Of a DNA stretch of 64,000 bases, positions 39,045-51,000 are shown in pieces (position 1 is the stretch's first letter; each line of letters begins with the position of its first letter). The DNA is from Paratinospora sagittata (taxonomy: Eukaryota; Streptophyta; Magnoliopsida; Ranunculales; Menispermaceae): positions 35,556,816 to 35,620,815 of the forward strand of contig CM069606.1 of NCBI GenBank assembly GCA_035771175.1, written 5' to 3'. A model generated the notes under the pieces. It did no database searches. It was not told the origin of the DNA and saw only the letters and a list, made by a program, of their open reading frames with translations. The position numbers and the translations under genes are program-made.

Positions 39045-42000
39045 CGATCTCTCTCACTCTCACGGACGTGCGATATCTCTTTCTCTCTCCACTCATTTTT
39101 CTCGACCTCTCTCTCTTTATTCTTTCTTCTTTCTTTTGTTCTATTTAAAAAAAGGAAAAAAAAAGGGAGAAAAGAAAAAAAAAAGAAAAGAAAATTAGTA
39201 GATAAAGGCTTGTTAAAGATGTAATCTTCTGTCACAATAATATCATCAATATAAACAATGAAAATTGCAATTTTTCCATTAGGAGAGGATTTAGTGAACA
39301 AAGAGCGACCAACTTTGCCCCGAGAATATCCATGCTTTTAGACTGCTTTTGTAAGCCTGTTAAACCACACTTTTGGAGATTGCTTCAGTCCATATAGAGA
39401 CTTTCAGAGCTTGTAGATTTGTGAATGGGCTTTTGACATGATTACCCTTGAAAAAAAAATTTTCACAAATGCCATCTATACAAAAATATTGTCAGAATTG
39501 CCCTAATTTACTGTTCATAGCACAGTCATCGCACAGTCAGCTCGCCAAACAAGCGCCACGTCAGCGCGGAGGTGGAATTTTTTTTGAGTAAAGGGAAGGC
39601 GTCTTTTCAAAAGCCGCCTTCCCTTCACAATTTTTTTTTTTTTTAAGTGAAGGGAAGGCGTCTTTTCAAAAGACGCCTTCCCTTCACTTAAAAAAAAATT
39701 GTCTCATGACCTGCATTTTCGTATTCGTCGTCTCTGCAAAACTCTGATCCATCACACGAGCATTTTCACAAACAAAGAGCAAACAAGTAGAAATTGTAAT
39801 AAGAAGAAGGTAATGTTATGTACCTGAGCATCGTAGGCGATAATACAAGCAAAAATTACCGACATGCCGAAAATCGAATCCGAAAAACCCCTGCCAGAAA
39901 TTCAAAGCATCCACAAACCTCTATATTACAAAAAAATAAAAATAAAAACAGAGAAATCAGATTACCAAAAATCTTCTTACCTTTCAAGGCCAAGGGAAGT
40001 GGCAGCAGCAATGACTGCCTGTTACAGTGGGCAGAAGAAATCAACCATGTAAACAGTGAAAAATCAATGACCTAATTCACAAAAATAAAAATAAAAAATG
40101 AAAGTGAAGTAAGAAAAAGGTTAATTTATACAGAAGAATGGGTAGAAGGGAATCCGCCAGATGTAATTGAGGCCTTAAGATTCAAATCTTTGCCATAAAG
40201 ATAAGCAGAAGCAAAGGGCTTTATGATCTGTCCAATTGCAGCAGATGCAATAGCAGCCACGAAAACCTGTAAAAGCTCAAATTCCAAACAAAAACACACA
40301 CACATAAACAATAAGATTAATCAAAAATTGAAGAAGAAGAGGGTGAAATAATTAATTGAAGTACTACCTTGTTATGGGCAATTTCAACAAGTTCTTGGGG
40401 TCCAATACCAAGACAAGTAATGAAGGAACTAGCACTTTTTCTTCTTGTTACAGTTGATTTTCTCAAGTAAAAAGGGCTGTTGGGTGAGAGAAGAGGAAGC
40501 TTCCTATAAAGGGTAGGAGGAGAAAGAAAAGAAGAAGAAGAAAAGGAAAAATGGGTGAGATTGAAGTGTACGAGAGCATCATCTCATAACCTTAAATCCA
40601 ACAATACTTAAAAAAAAATTGTGAAGGGAAGGCGTCTTTTCAAAAGACGCCTTCCCTTCACCTTAAACAAAAGCAGCCCTTCTTGTGCAAGGGAAGGCGT
40701 CTTTTGAAAAGACGCCTTCCCTTCACTCAAAAAAAATTCCACCTCCGCGCTGACGTGGCGCTTGTTTGGCGAGCTGACTGTGCGATGACTGTGCTATGAA
40801 CAGTAAATTAGGGCAATTCTGACAATATTTTTGTATAGATGGCATTTGTGAAATTTTTTTTTTTTCAAGGGTAATCATGTCAAAAGCCCCTTTGTGAACA
40901 TTACTTCTTTTCTCAAAACCAGGTGGAATTTTCATGAATACTACATCTAATTGCTAAAAGGGGCCAATCTAGGTTTGCTGCTAAGGATAACAAAGCCCGA
41001 AGAATATTAAGCTTGGCAACAAGAGCAAAAGTCTATTGGTAGTCTATGTTGTAGGTGTGGGTGAATCCTTTAACAACAACTCTTGCTTTGTAGCAATTTA
41101 TACTTCCATCCGGGTTATATTTGATAGTGAAAATCCACTTGCACCCCACTGGTTGTTTCCCTTCTAGTAAATTTGAGAGTTCCCAAGTGCCCTTTTTTTA
41201 AGTGCACTAATCTCTTCTCCAATGGCAGCCCTCCATTCTGGTTTAACTAGAACATCATGAATATGTTGTGGAATTTCCACATTGGATAGATTAGGAACAT
41301 TAAGATCATAGTGGTTTTGCTTGGGAAGCGTAATAGGAACATTAAGATCATCATTGGTAGTAATATTAGTCTGAGTTCATGAAATTTGTTACGTGGACTA
41401 TTTGGCCTTGGAATGGATTCATGGTTTTGCTTGGGAAGTGTGTGATCCTCTTTCTCCTCTTGAGGTCTTTTCCTCTTGGAGTAAACTCATAGCTCGTTAT
41501 TAATTGGAGGTTGTGTGCAGGTTGGAGTGACAGTGTCTTGGGTGTTAGGTAAAGCTGTCTTGGTGATTGTGATGGTATTTTGGCTTATGATTGGTCCTCT
41601 AAAAAGGTTACATCCATAGATGTGTAGAATTTTCTAATGATAGGTGAGTAGCATTTGTAACCTTTTTGAGTGGGAGAGTAGCCAAGAAAGAAACATTTGA
41701 TGGCCTTTGGGTCAAGTTTGCTTCGGTGCTATTGATGTATATGTACAAATTCCGTGCACCCAAATACTCTTAATGGTAGAGATGAGATTACTCGGGTAGC
41801 TAGGTAGGAGAGGAGAAGTGTTTGGCGAGGTGTTTGGAATTGAAGGAATCTTGATGGCATTCTATATTTCTATTAATGGGGTATGTGGCTGTGAGGACTG
41901 CCCTTGCCCTAAACAGTTTGGGAACATTTGTTGTGAACATAATAGATTTGGCCACTTCAAGGATATGTCTATGTTTTCTTTTTTCCACTTGGTTTTGTTG

Positions 42001-45000
42001 GGGTGTGTCAACACATGAGCTTTGATCAACTATTCCATGACTCATTAGATACTCATCAAGTATAGAATTGAAATAATCTTTGGCAATATCAGGTCTAAGG
42101 ACCTTTACTTTTGTTTGGAATTGTGTTTGGATCATTCATCATGCTATTGAGGTTTTTGAATATAGTACCGGCCTTAGATTTGTCTTTCAATAAGCATATC
42201 CAAGTTATCCTAATATGGTCAACAACAAAAAACACAAACTACCTAGCTCTTGAGATAGTGTTGACTCTAGAGGGTCCCCATGTATCACTGTGAATAATGG
42301 AAAAAGGGTGAGATCATATGTACCCTTGCATTGGATAATTGTTTCTTACATGTTCATTGTAAAAACTTGGCAATGGAATTATTGAATAACGTAGGAATTT
42401 TAAATAACGGAAATTGGGATAACCTAACTATAATGCCACGACATGATTGCACTATTGTTATTGGATAAATTTGAAAATAAAGGAAATGACACACTAGTCG
42501 CAGTTTGACCTTGTTCTTGGAATTTTAAGGACCTTTAAGGAGATAGAGCTCCGCACACTCCTTAGCATTGCCAATTGTCCTCCTTGATTCCAAGTCCTAA
42601 AATTGACAATGATTGGGAAAAAATTAGTGACACAATTCAACTCTTTGGTATGTTTGCTAATGGACAACAAATTGCAAGTCAAATTGGGAACCACGAGAAC
42701 AAAATTTAGAATTAGGTCATTTGTAATAATAATAGAGTCTATTCCAGCCACCTTAGACATGATCCATTAGCTATTCGAACCATAAAATTTCCAGAACTTG
42801 GTCTATAGGTGTGAAATAGAGAAGCATTGCTAGTCATATGATCTGATGCACCGGAGTCTATGATCCAGGGGTCATTTTTCTCTATTTGAGTGCTCAAAGC
42901 CATTGAAAAATTACCTTGTTGAGCCACTGAGCCAGTTGCGGTGGAATCAGGTAAAGAGTAGATTGATGAGTGTTGGTTGATCATTTTTTGCAGCAACTCA
43001 ATTCGTTCTTTGCTGAATATTGTGGTTTCGAATGCAGAATGCTCCACTCTAGTGGACATGAAGCCACGACATTCAGTAGTAGCTCTTGGTTTCCAGTCCG
43101 TTGGCTTGCCGTGCAACTTCAGCTGATGTCTTTTGTGTGTCCAGTTTTTTTGCATGATCACACCATGGTTTTCCTCCCTTCCTTGGTCAGTTGTTATCGA
43201 GAGGAAGATTAGTTCCACGAGCTGCAAGAGCAGAAGCTTCATTTGGGATTGATGGGGCTTGGTTTACCATCACGACCTTCTTCCTACTTTTCTCTCTTCT
43301 TACCTCAGAAAATGCTTCTCCGATTGAGGGAAGAGGCTTAATCTCGAGGATTCTCTCTCTTACCTCATCTAGATTTTTGTTAAGACCAAACTAGAACTTA
43401 AAAGATTCTTTCCTTCTCAACAATCTCTTTATACTTGTGAGTTGTGACTACATTCTGAATAACCAAATTTAGCATCATCGAAGGGATCTAGTTGCAGCCA
43501 ATACCTATTTAGGGTATTAAAATATTCAGTAACTGTTAGAATAATAAAAGACACAAAGATATAACGTGGTTCGGCTTTATGGCCTACATCCACGGGAGAA
43601 GAGAAATGATCTTTATTCTTGTGTAATGTCTTAATGGAGGAACTCCATATATATAGACATACAGGGCTATGTACTTATGGCTACATTTACAATTTTGGTA
43701 ACTGCTATATTCCTTAAAGGAAATAAATCCTTAAGGAAATAATTCTGTACAAGAAACAAATCTATCAACAGTAGGAAACAAATCTCAACACTCCCCCTCA
43801 AGCTGGTGAATAAAGGTTTACCATTCCCAGCTTGGACACATTTGCTTGAAATGCAGTATGATTTAACCCTTTAGTGAGCATATCGGCGAGCTGATTATTG
43901 GTAGACATATATGGAGTACAGATCAACCCACTATCAAGCTTCTCTTTAATAAAGTGTCTATCAATCTCTATATGCTTGGTTCGATCATGTTGAACTGGGT
44001 TATGGGCAATGCTAATTGCAGATTTATTGTCACAATAGAGTCGCATAGGGCCATCCCAGTGTATTTTCAAGTCTGTTAAAATTATCTGCAACCATAATAA
44101 CTCACAAACCCCTTGTGCCATTGCTCGGAATTCTGCTTCAGCACTAGATCTGGCCACTACATTCTGTTTTTTACTTCGCCATGTCACCAAATTCCCACCA
44201 AGAAACGTACAATATCCAGTAGTTGATCTTCTGTCGACTACTGAACCAGCATAGTCTGAATCAGTATATGCTTCAAGAACCATTCCTGTGTGTCGTTTAA
44301 ATAAGATACCCTGTCCTGGAGTTCCTTTAAGATACTGTAGAACGCGATTAGCCGCTTGCAAATGAATATCTTTAGGATTGTGCATGAATTGACTTATTAC
44401 ACTCACTGCATATGCAATATCAGGTCTTGTGTGAGAGAGATAGATGAGTCTTCCTACTAGTCTTTGATACGTCTCTTTATTAACAGTCGGCGCTTCTGCA
44501 GCTTCTCCAAGCTTGTGATTAAGATCAATAGGAGTATTCATTGGTTTGCATGCTAGTTTCCCTGTTTCTTTAAGAAGGTCTGTAATGTATTTCTGTTGAG
44601 AGATAAAGATTCCATGTTTAGAGTGTGCCACTTCAATCCCTAGGAAGTATTTCAATCTCCCTAATTCCTTGATCTCAAATTCTTTGGTCAAACACCGCTT
44701 CAACATTTGTCTCTCATTCTCATTGTTTCCTGTCATGATGATGTCATCAACATATACTAATAGAGCTGTAACTCCCCCTGAAGTCGAGTGCTTAATAAAC
44801 AAAGTGTGATCTCCTTGGCTTTGTTTATATCCCATACTTGTCATTACTTTGGTAAACCGACCAAACCATGCCCTCGGAGATTGCTTAACTCCATACAAGG
44901 CCTTTTTTAATTTGCACACTTTATCTGTGGTGCCAAATCCTGGAGGTACTTCCATATAGATTTCTTCCTCTAAATCCCCATGTAAAAATGCATTTTTTAC

Positions 45001-48000
45001 ATCAAATTGTTGCAGATCCCAGTCATAATTAGCTGCCAATGACAAAAGAAGTCTCACAGTATTCATTTTTGCAACTGGAGCAAATGTCTCTTGATAGTCC
45101 ACACCATATGTCTGAGTATATCCTTTGGCTACCAATCTTGCCTTATAGCGTTCTAGTGACCCATCTGCTTTGTATTTTACTGTATAAACCCATTTGCATC
45201 CAACAGGTTTCTTTCCTGGAGGCAAGTCTACCAACTCCCATGTTGTATTTTTCTCCAGGGCTTCCATTTCCACATTCATAGCTTGTTTCCAATTTGTATT
45301 AGATAAAGCCTCGGATAATGACGTAGGAGTCTGAATATTATTTAGGCTGGTAAGGAAACTCTTATGGGTTTGTGAGAACTTCTCAAAGGATACAACATGA
45401 GATAATGGATACAAGGGATGTTTAGTGCATTCCCTTGTTCCCTTTCTAATGGCAATGGGAAGGTCATTGTCAGGTTCAGAGGCTAAAAGATCATTATTAG
45501 TTTCAGGAACTAATGAAATTTGTAAGGAGGGTTCAGGGTTTGTTACCTCATTCGCAGGGATTGGTTTCAGATTCTTGAGCTTGCATTGGTTCAGGAGCTG
45601 CGGCTTTATTCCTTGAGTACACTTGTCCAGTCATCCGATCCTTAGGTTCGTCATTGGGTACATGGGTTGTGGGAGATTCAGGTTTGGTTTGTTGGAGAGT
45701 AAAGGGGTCAAAAAAGTCAAAAAGATTATCAAGGGAGTTCCGATCCTTATCTTCCATGATGTCATTCTCCCCCGGAAGAGAAGGAGCGGTAAAATAGGGC
45801 TCAGGTTCATAGAAAGTGACATCGGCTGAGACAAAAAATTTCTTTGATGGCGGATGATAGCATTTATATCCCTTTTGAGTGGAAGAGTATCCGACAAAAA
45901 CACACTTAAGAGCTCTAGGGTCCAACTTTCCCCTGTTGGGTTGATGAACATGGACAAAAGAAACACACCCGAATATTTTAGGTATAAGATTATTGGAGAT
46001 TTTAAGCTTAGGATAAAGTTGACGTAGCTTTTCCATAGGACTTTTGAAATCAAGGGTCCGGGATGGTAGACGGTTAATAAGATGTGTTGCAGTAAGGACA
46101 GCTTCCCCCCAATAGGACTTAGGCATATTATGTTGAAATAAAAAGGCTCGGGTTGTATCAAGTAGGTGACCGTTTTTTCTTTCAGCAACTCCATTTTGTT
46201 GTGGAGTGTGAACACAGGATGATTCATGAATGATCCCCTCAGTTTGGAAGTAATTGGCCAATGTTTGATTAAAATAGTCTCGAGCATTGTCAGATCGAAA
46301 TCTCTTGATTTTAGCACCAAACTGGGTATGTATCATGTTATGGAAGGTAGGGAGAATAAAGCTCACATCGGATTTTTGTTTTAATAAGAATATCCACGAG
46401 ACTCTAGTACAATCATCAATGAATGACACAAACCATCGCGCTCCAGAAACATTAGGGATTGGAGAAGGACCCCAAATATCACTATGAATGAGATCAAAAG
46501 GATCTGAATTTTTTTCATTGCTAAGTGGAAAAGATATACGTTTGTGTTTCGCAAGTTCACACACTTCACAATGAAAATCTTCAACATTCAGAGATTTAAA
46601 CAAAACAGGAAACATGATTTTAAGAGATCGAAAAGAAGGATGGCCAAGGCGGCGATGATGGAGCCATAGCTTTTCTTTATTGGAAAGTTTGTGCTCAGAG
46701 AGAAATGTAGTGGTACTCGTGATAGGATGTACTGGTGTCTCAAGGTAATACAACCCGTCCTGTTCCTTAGCATGTCCAATCATCGTCCCCAAGTCCTGGT
46801 CCTGAAATGCACAGTAAGTAGGGAAGAAGGTCACATTACAACTCAGATCATGGGTCAATTTTTTAATAGAGATAAGGTTGGTAGATAGTTTAGGAACATG
46901 AAGAACATTTCTGAGTGTAAGGGTGGGGCTGATGTGAACATCACCTATACCAGCAACTGTGGTTAATGATCCATCAGCTGTGGCTATTTTTCGACTACTA
47001 GGACATGGGTTGTAAGTATGAAATATATTGGGAGAATTGGTCATGTGATCAGTAGCACCAGAGTCTATAACCCAAGAGTTAGCAAAAGATTTATCCGAGA
47101 CGTTAAATCCAATAGAAATAGGAAAATTACCTGAATGGGCCAATGAACAGGTACCTGAGGGTTTGTCAAGAGTGCCAAGCAAGGATTTTAATCTTTCAAT
47201 ATCGTCTTGGCGAATCCGTCTGTCACCGGGGAGGCTGCAATTGTTGGTTCAGTAGACAGATGTGCTTGACCACTGGTTTTCTGCTGTCCTCCGGTGTAGC
47301 CCCAGTCTTTACTGGAAGTTGAAGGCTTGCCATGAAGTTTCCAACACTTCTCTCTTGTATGTCTAGTCTTCTGACAATAAGTACACCTTAGATTGTCCCT
47401 ATTGTCTCGATTTGGGACCTTTGATGATTCAGCGCGCGGAGTGTGCGTCCTCTGATCATTTCCTCGATTGGCGATCATAGCCGAGCCTTCCAACTTCTGA
47501 GGTGTGAGCATAACATTTCTTCTGCTTTCTTCAATCCGGATAGCAGAGATAGTCTCATTCAGAGTTAGTAACTCTTTGCTGAGAGTTTGAACTCTTACTT
47601 GATCAAACTCTGCATTAAGTCCAGCCAAAAAGTCATAGACTCGATCCTTCTCAATATAGTTTTTCAAAATTACAGCATCTGCAGGGCATTTAGTCTCAAT
47701 ACACCTATAATGGTCAAGTTCTTGCCAGAGATTTTTCAAGACATTGGCATATTCAGTGACTGTCATGTTGCCTTGTTTTGTTGTTCCAACTTTCACTTTG
47801 ATTTCATACACTTGGGCTGCATCATGGGCCTTAGAGTATGTCTGATGAACAGCATCCCAAATGTCTTTGGCAGTAGTTAAAAACATGCATGTATCGCTAA
47901 TATTTGGTGCCATTGAATTCCATAGCCATGCCATTATAGAAGCATCTTCGTTATCCCACGCTCTAAACTTAGGATCTCCGGGTGTAGGTCCAGTGCCCAG

Positions 48001-51000
48001 AAGATGACTTAGTTTTCCTCTGCCCTTCAGAAAAGTACGTACCAGCTGAGACCACTTCAGATAATTTTTTCCATCAAGTCTGTAGGCGGCTTGAATGTTC
48101 GGTAGTTCTCCTTTCTCTATTTTATCGACTGTTTCTTCTATCTGCACTGTTTCGGAAGTAACCGACATTTTTTTTTTTTTTTATTTTTTTTATTTTTTTT
48201 ATGTCGTTCTTCGATGATGTGAAGAAGAAGAAACAGTTACAGACGAAGATAGATCAACCAGTGAACAGTGATACGTGATCGAAACCAGTGAACAGTGATC
48301 AAAAATCAGTGAACAGTGATTGAGATGATGAACAGTTGCAGAACAGTGATACAGCGCGAAGCAGTTCGCGATGAACCAGTTGTGAACAGTGATAGCAGTT
48401 CGCGATGAACCAGGTTACTGCGAACCAGTTCGCGATGAAGAAGAAAGAAGAATGAGAAGTAGAATCAGTCGCGATTTGCAGTGAATCGCACGAACAGTGA
48501 AGAAGACGATGAACAGTGGAACCTGTTGAAGAAGACGATGAACAGTGAATCGCACGAACCAGTAGCGATTTGCAGGCGATCCAGTTGTCCGACGAAGAGG
48601 AAGTTGCCGAGGAAGAAGAAGAAGATGATGGCGAAGAAGAAAAACGAAGACGAATGCTTATCTCTTCTTCAAGAAGACAGTTCGCAAGCAGTTCGCAGAT
48701 CTTAAGCTGATGAAGACGAACCAGTGATGAAGACGAGGAAGACTGTGATGCGGAAGAACAGATGCGGAAGAACAGATCGTGATTGAGAAGACGAAGATGA
48801 TGGAGATGACGTCGGCAGAGACTGTGCGATTCAGTTGCAGCGGCAACAGTAGCGGCAACAGTAGCAGTAACAGCAGAGATAATATTCCGGGAGTAAAAGC
48901 AATGAAGGCCACCAAGGGGATTCCGGCGATGAAGGCCGGCGATGATGATTTCAACGATGAAGGTCGAAACAAATTTCCTAGTAATAATAACCTAGGGCTC
49001 TGATACCATGTTAGAATAATAAAAGACACAAAGATATAACGTGGTTCGGCTTTATGGCCTACATCCACGGGAGAAGAGAAATGATCTTTATTCTTGTGTA
49101 ATGTCTTAATGGAGGAACTCCATATATATAGACATACAGGGCTATGTACTTATGGCTACATTTACAATTTTGGTAACTGCTATATTCCTTAAAGGAAATA
49201 AATCCTTAAGGAAATAATTTTGTACAAGAAACAAATCTATCAACAGTAGGAAACAAATCTCAACAGTAACAGTAAGTTCCCCTCGTCGGAGATCATTTAG
49301 AATACCTTTTACCTCAAATAACTCAGAAGTATTTTTGTTATCGGAGTAGATTTCTTTTGCAGCAATCCAAATCTCCTTGGTTATCTTGTAGTATACAAAG
49401 TCTTCTCCAATTGTTTTTGGACATGGAATTAATTAACTATTACCTGACCATGCTATTTTTAGATTTCCAAGTCTTGTATTTTGGATCCTCCGTTGATGGA
49501 GTGATGACTGCCCGGGTGAGGTAGTCGTCCTTTCCTTTCCCGCAGATGAACAACATAACAGAATGTGACCATTGCAAATAATTTCTTTCACTTAACTCAT
49601 GCCCCGGTAATAGGCATAAACAAACTCTCTGGTCTACTGTTGGTTTTGGAAGAGATGGCCTCTTGGCCAGTGGTCATATCTGAGGTAGAGGTTGTATCCA
49701 AGGTGGCCGTTCTGTATTTCACCATTCAGATTATAATTGGAACAGATTTGGCTCTGGTACCATATTGAAATATAAAGAGGAAAACTCTATTTTTCTTATT
49801 CTCTATCGGTTGAAGAGGCTAGAATATATAGGAGAAGCGTGACAACAGATCTGTCATTGAGTCTCCATGATTCTAGTAACCAAATAATCCCTCAATACAA
49901 GGGATACGCATGGACAGATATAAAAGAGAGATTTTGGATTCAAAACATCCTTCTCTCTTTATTTAAAGTAGGAAACAGACAGAGCAAGAAAGTCAGAAAC
50001 TAATCCCTAAAAATCAGGAACTAAATTCAGAATTCCATAACTTGAATGAGTGGTTAAGGGGATGGGGGCACATCGCTTGTAGCTGATCTCTATTTGGTGC
50101 TAAATCTGAGTCCATGTATAAACTTGATTCATATTAATATAATTACATTTACATTTCTTATCGAAAAAAAGAGGTCTTTGGTCATGTTATTAGATTAACC
50201 ATGTTTTAAATGAAAGACTCTCTTTTGCTTAGCTCAATGGTGACATTTATTTTTGCTTGGGAATAAATGAGGTCATCTGCATATGCCTATAGGATTAGCT
50301 TAGATGTATTGCGATGCATAACAGAAAGAAGCTAATAACATCTGAAATTGATTTGTCGATAGCTTTCTTTTGCCTTTCCAGCTTAAAGTATCTATTAGAC
50401 AGTTGAATTCAGTTACTTGAGTATTATTTGATCAAACCTCTCGTTTTCTTTCTCTCAGTGTTTGTGTTTGTGTCTCTATTTATCTCCTTATAGAATATTT
50501 TAATCGGCTCTAACTTTTATGTTTTGGTTTGTTCTCTAGTTCGCGATTACATCTGCAATCATTACAGTCTGCACGATGGGGATCCTTTTCATGTATAGCA
50601 ATAAATCAGTTGTGTTTGTCTACTTCTTTTTATTTGGACTCAGTACAATCATGCTTTCCTTTTTGATCACTACATTCTTCACTCGAGCAAAAACCGCTGT
50701 GGCAGTTGGAACACTTTCTTTCCTTGGAGCTTTCTTCCCTTATTATACAGTCAATGATGCTGCTGTTCCCATGTTAGTAGTTATGCAATCATAAACCTTT
50801 AGTGTCTGTCTCTCATAAGAAAAGTTAAGTCTTTACTCACTATGGTAAATTTTTTGAAATTCCCTGCTTCTAGGATTTTAAAAGTCCTGGCTTCTTTCCT
50901 TTCACCTACGGCTTTCGCTCTTGGCACAATTAACTTTGCTGATTATGAGCGTGCACACGTTGGAGTTCGTTGGAGCAACATATGGCGGGTAATTGAGGAT

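Larger units (their letters stand above)
39427..40889. mobile_element. MULE C, a Pack-MULE
   Basis: 1463 bp. Inverted ends start GGGCTTTTGACATGATTACC and remain almost identical for about 190 bp. The flanks are ATTTGTGAAT (39417-39426) and CTTTGTGAAC (40890-40899), which match at 8 of 10 positions. Four copies of the GGCGTCTTTT/AAAAGACGCC palindrome lie inside the ends. The middle carries captured exons of a DUF212 gene on the minus strand. Confidence 0.9.
43534..49265 (-). mobile_element. Copia-2, young Ty1/copia retrotransposon
   Basis: 5732 bp. Two 257-bp LTRs differ at one site. A perfect GTAAC duplication flanks it (43529-43533 and 49266-49270). iMet primer site, gag, protease-integrase and RT-RNase H regions, and a polypurine tract (minus GAGGGGGAG next to 43790) are all present. 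It inserted into the gag part of the degenerate copia. Confidence 0.96.
39199..50037 (-). mobile_element. Degenerate copia hosting MULE C and Copia-2
   Basis: Minus-strand copia pieces on both sides of two nested insertions. RT with IDDIIV: 39200-39420. More RT: 40900-41200. Integrase: about 41800-42135 (DTPQQN). Protease: about 42760-42900 (DSGASDHMT). Zinc-knuckle and gag remnants: 42900-43533 and 49271-49740. A degraded primer site lies at 49750-49762 and part of an LTR from 49763 to about 50037. Many stops occur. RNase H and the 3' LTR are missing at the left. The right LTR edge is approximate. Confidence 0.75.

Noticed and set aside
38869..39301. Arg/Glu-rich and Ser/Leu-rich open frames
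   Set aside because: They are translations of the (CT)n/(GA)n tracts in a copia leader, readable in several frames at once.
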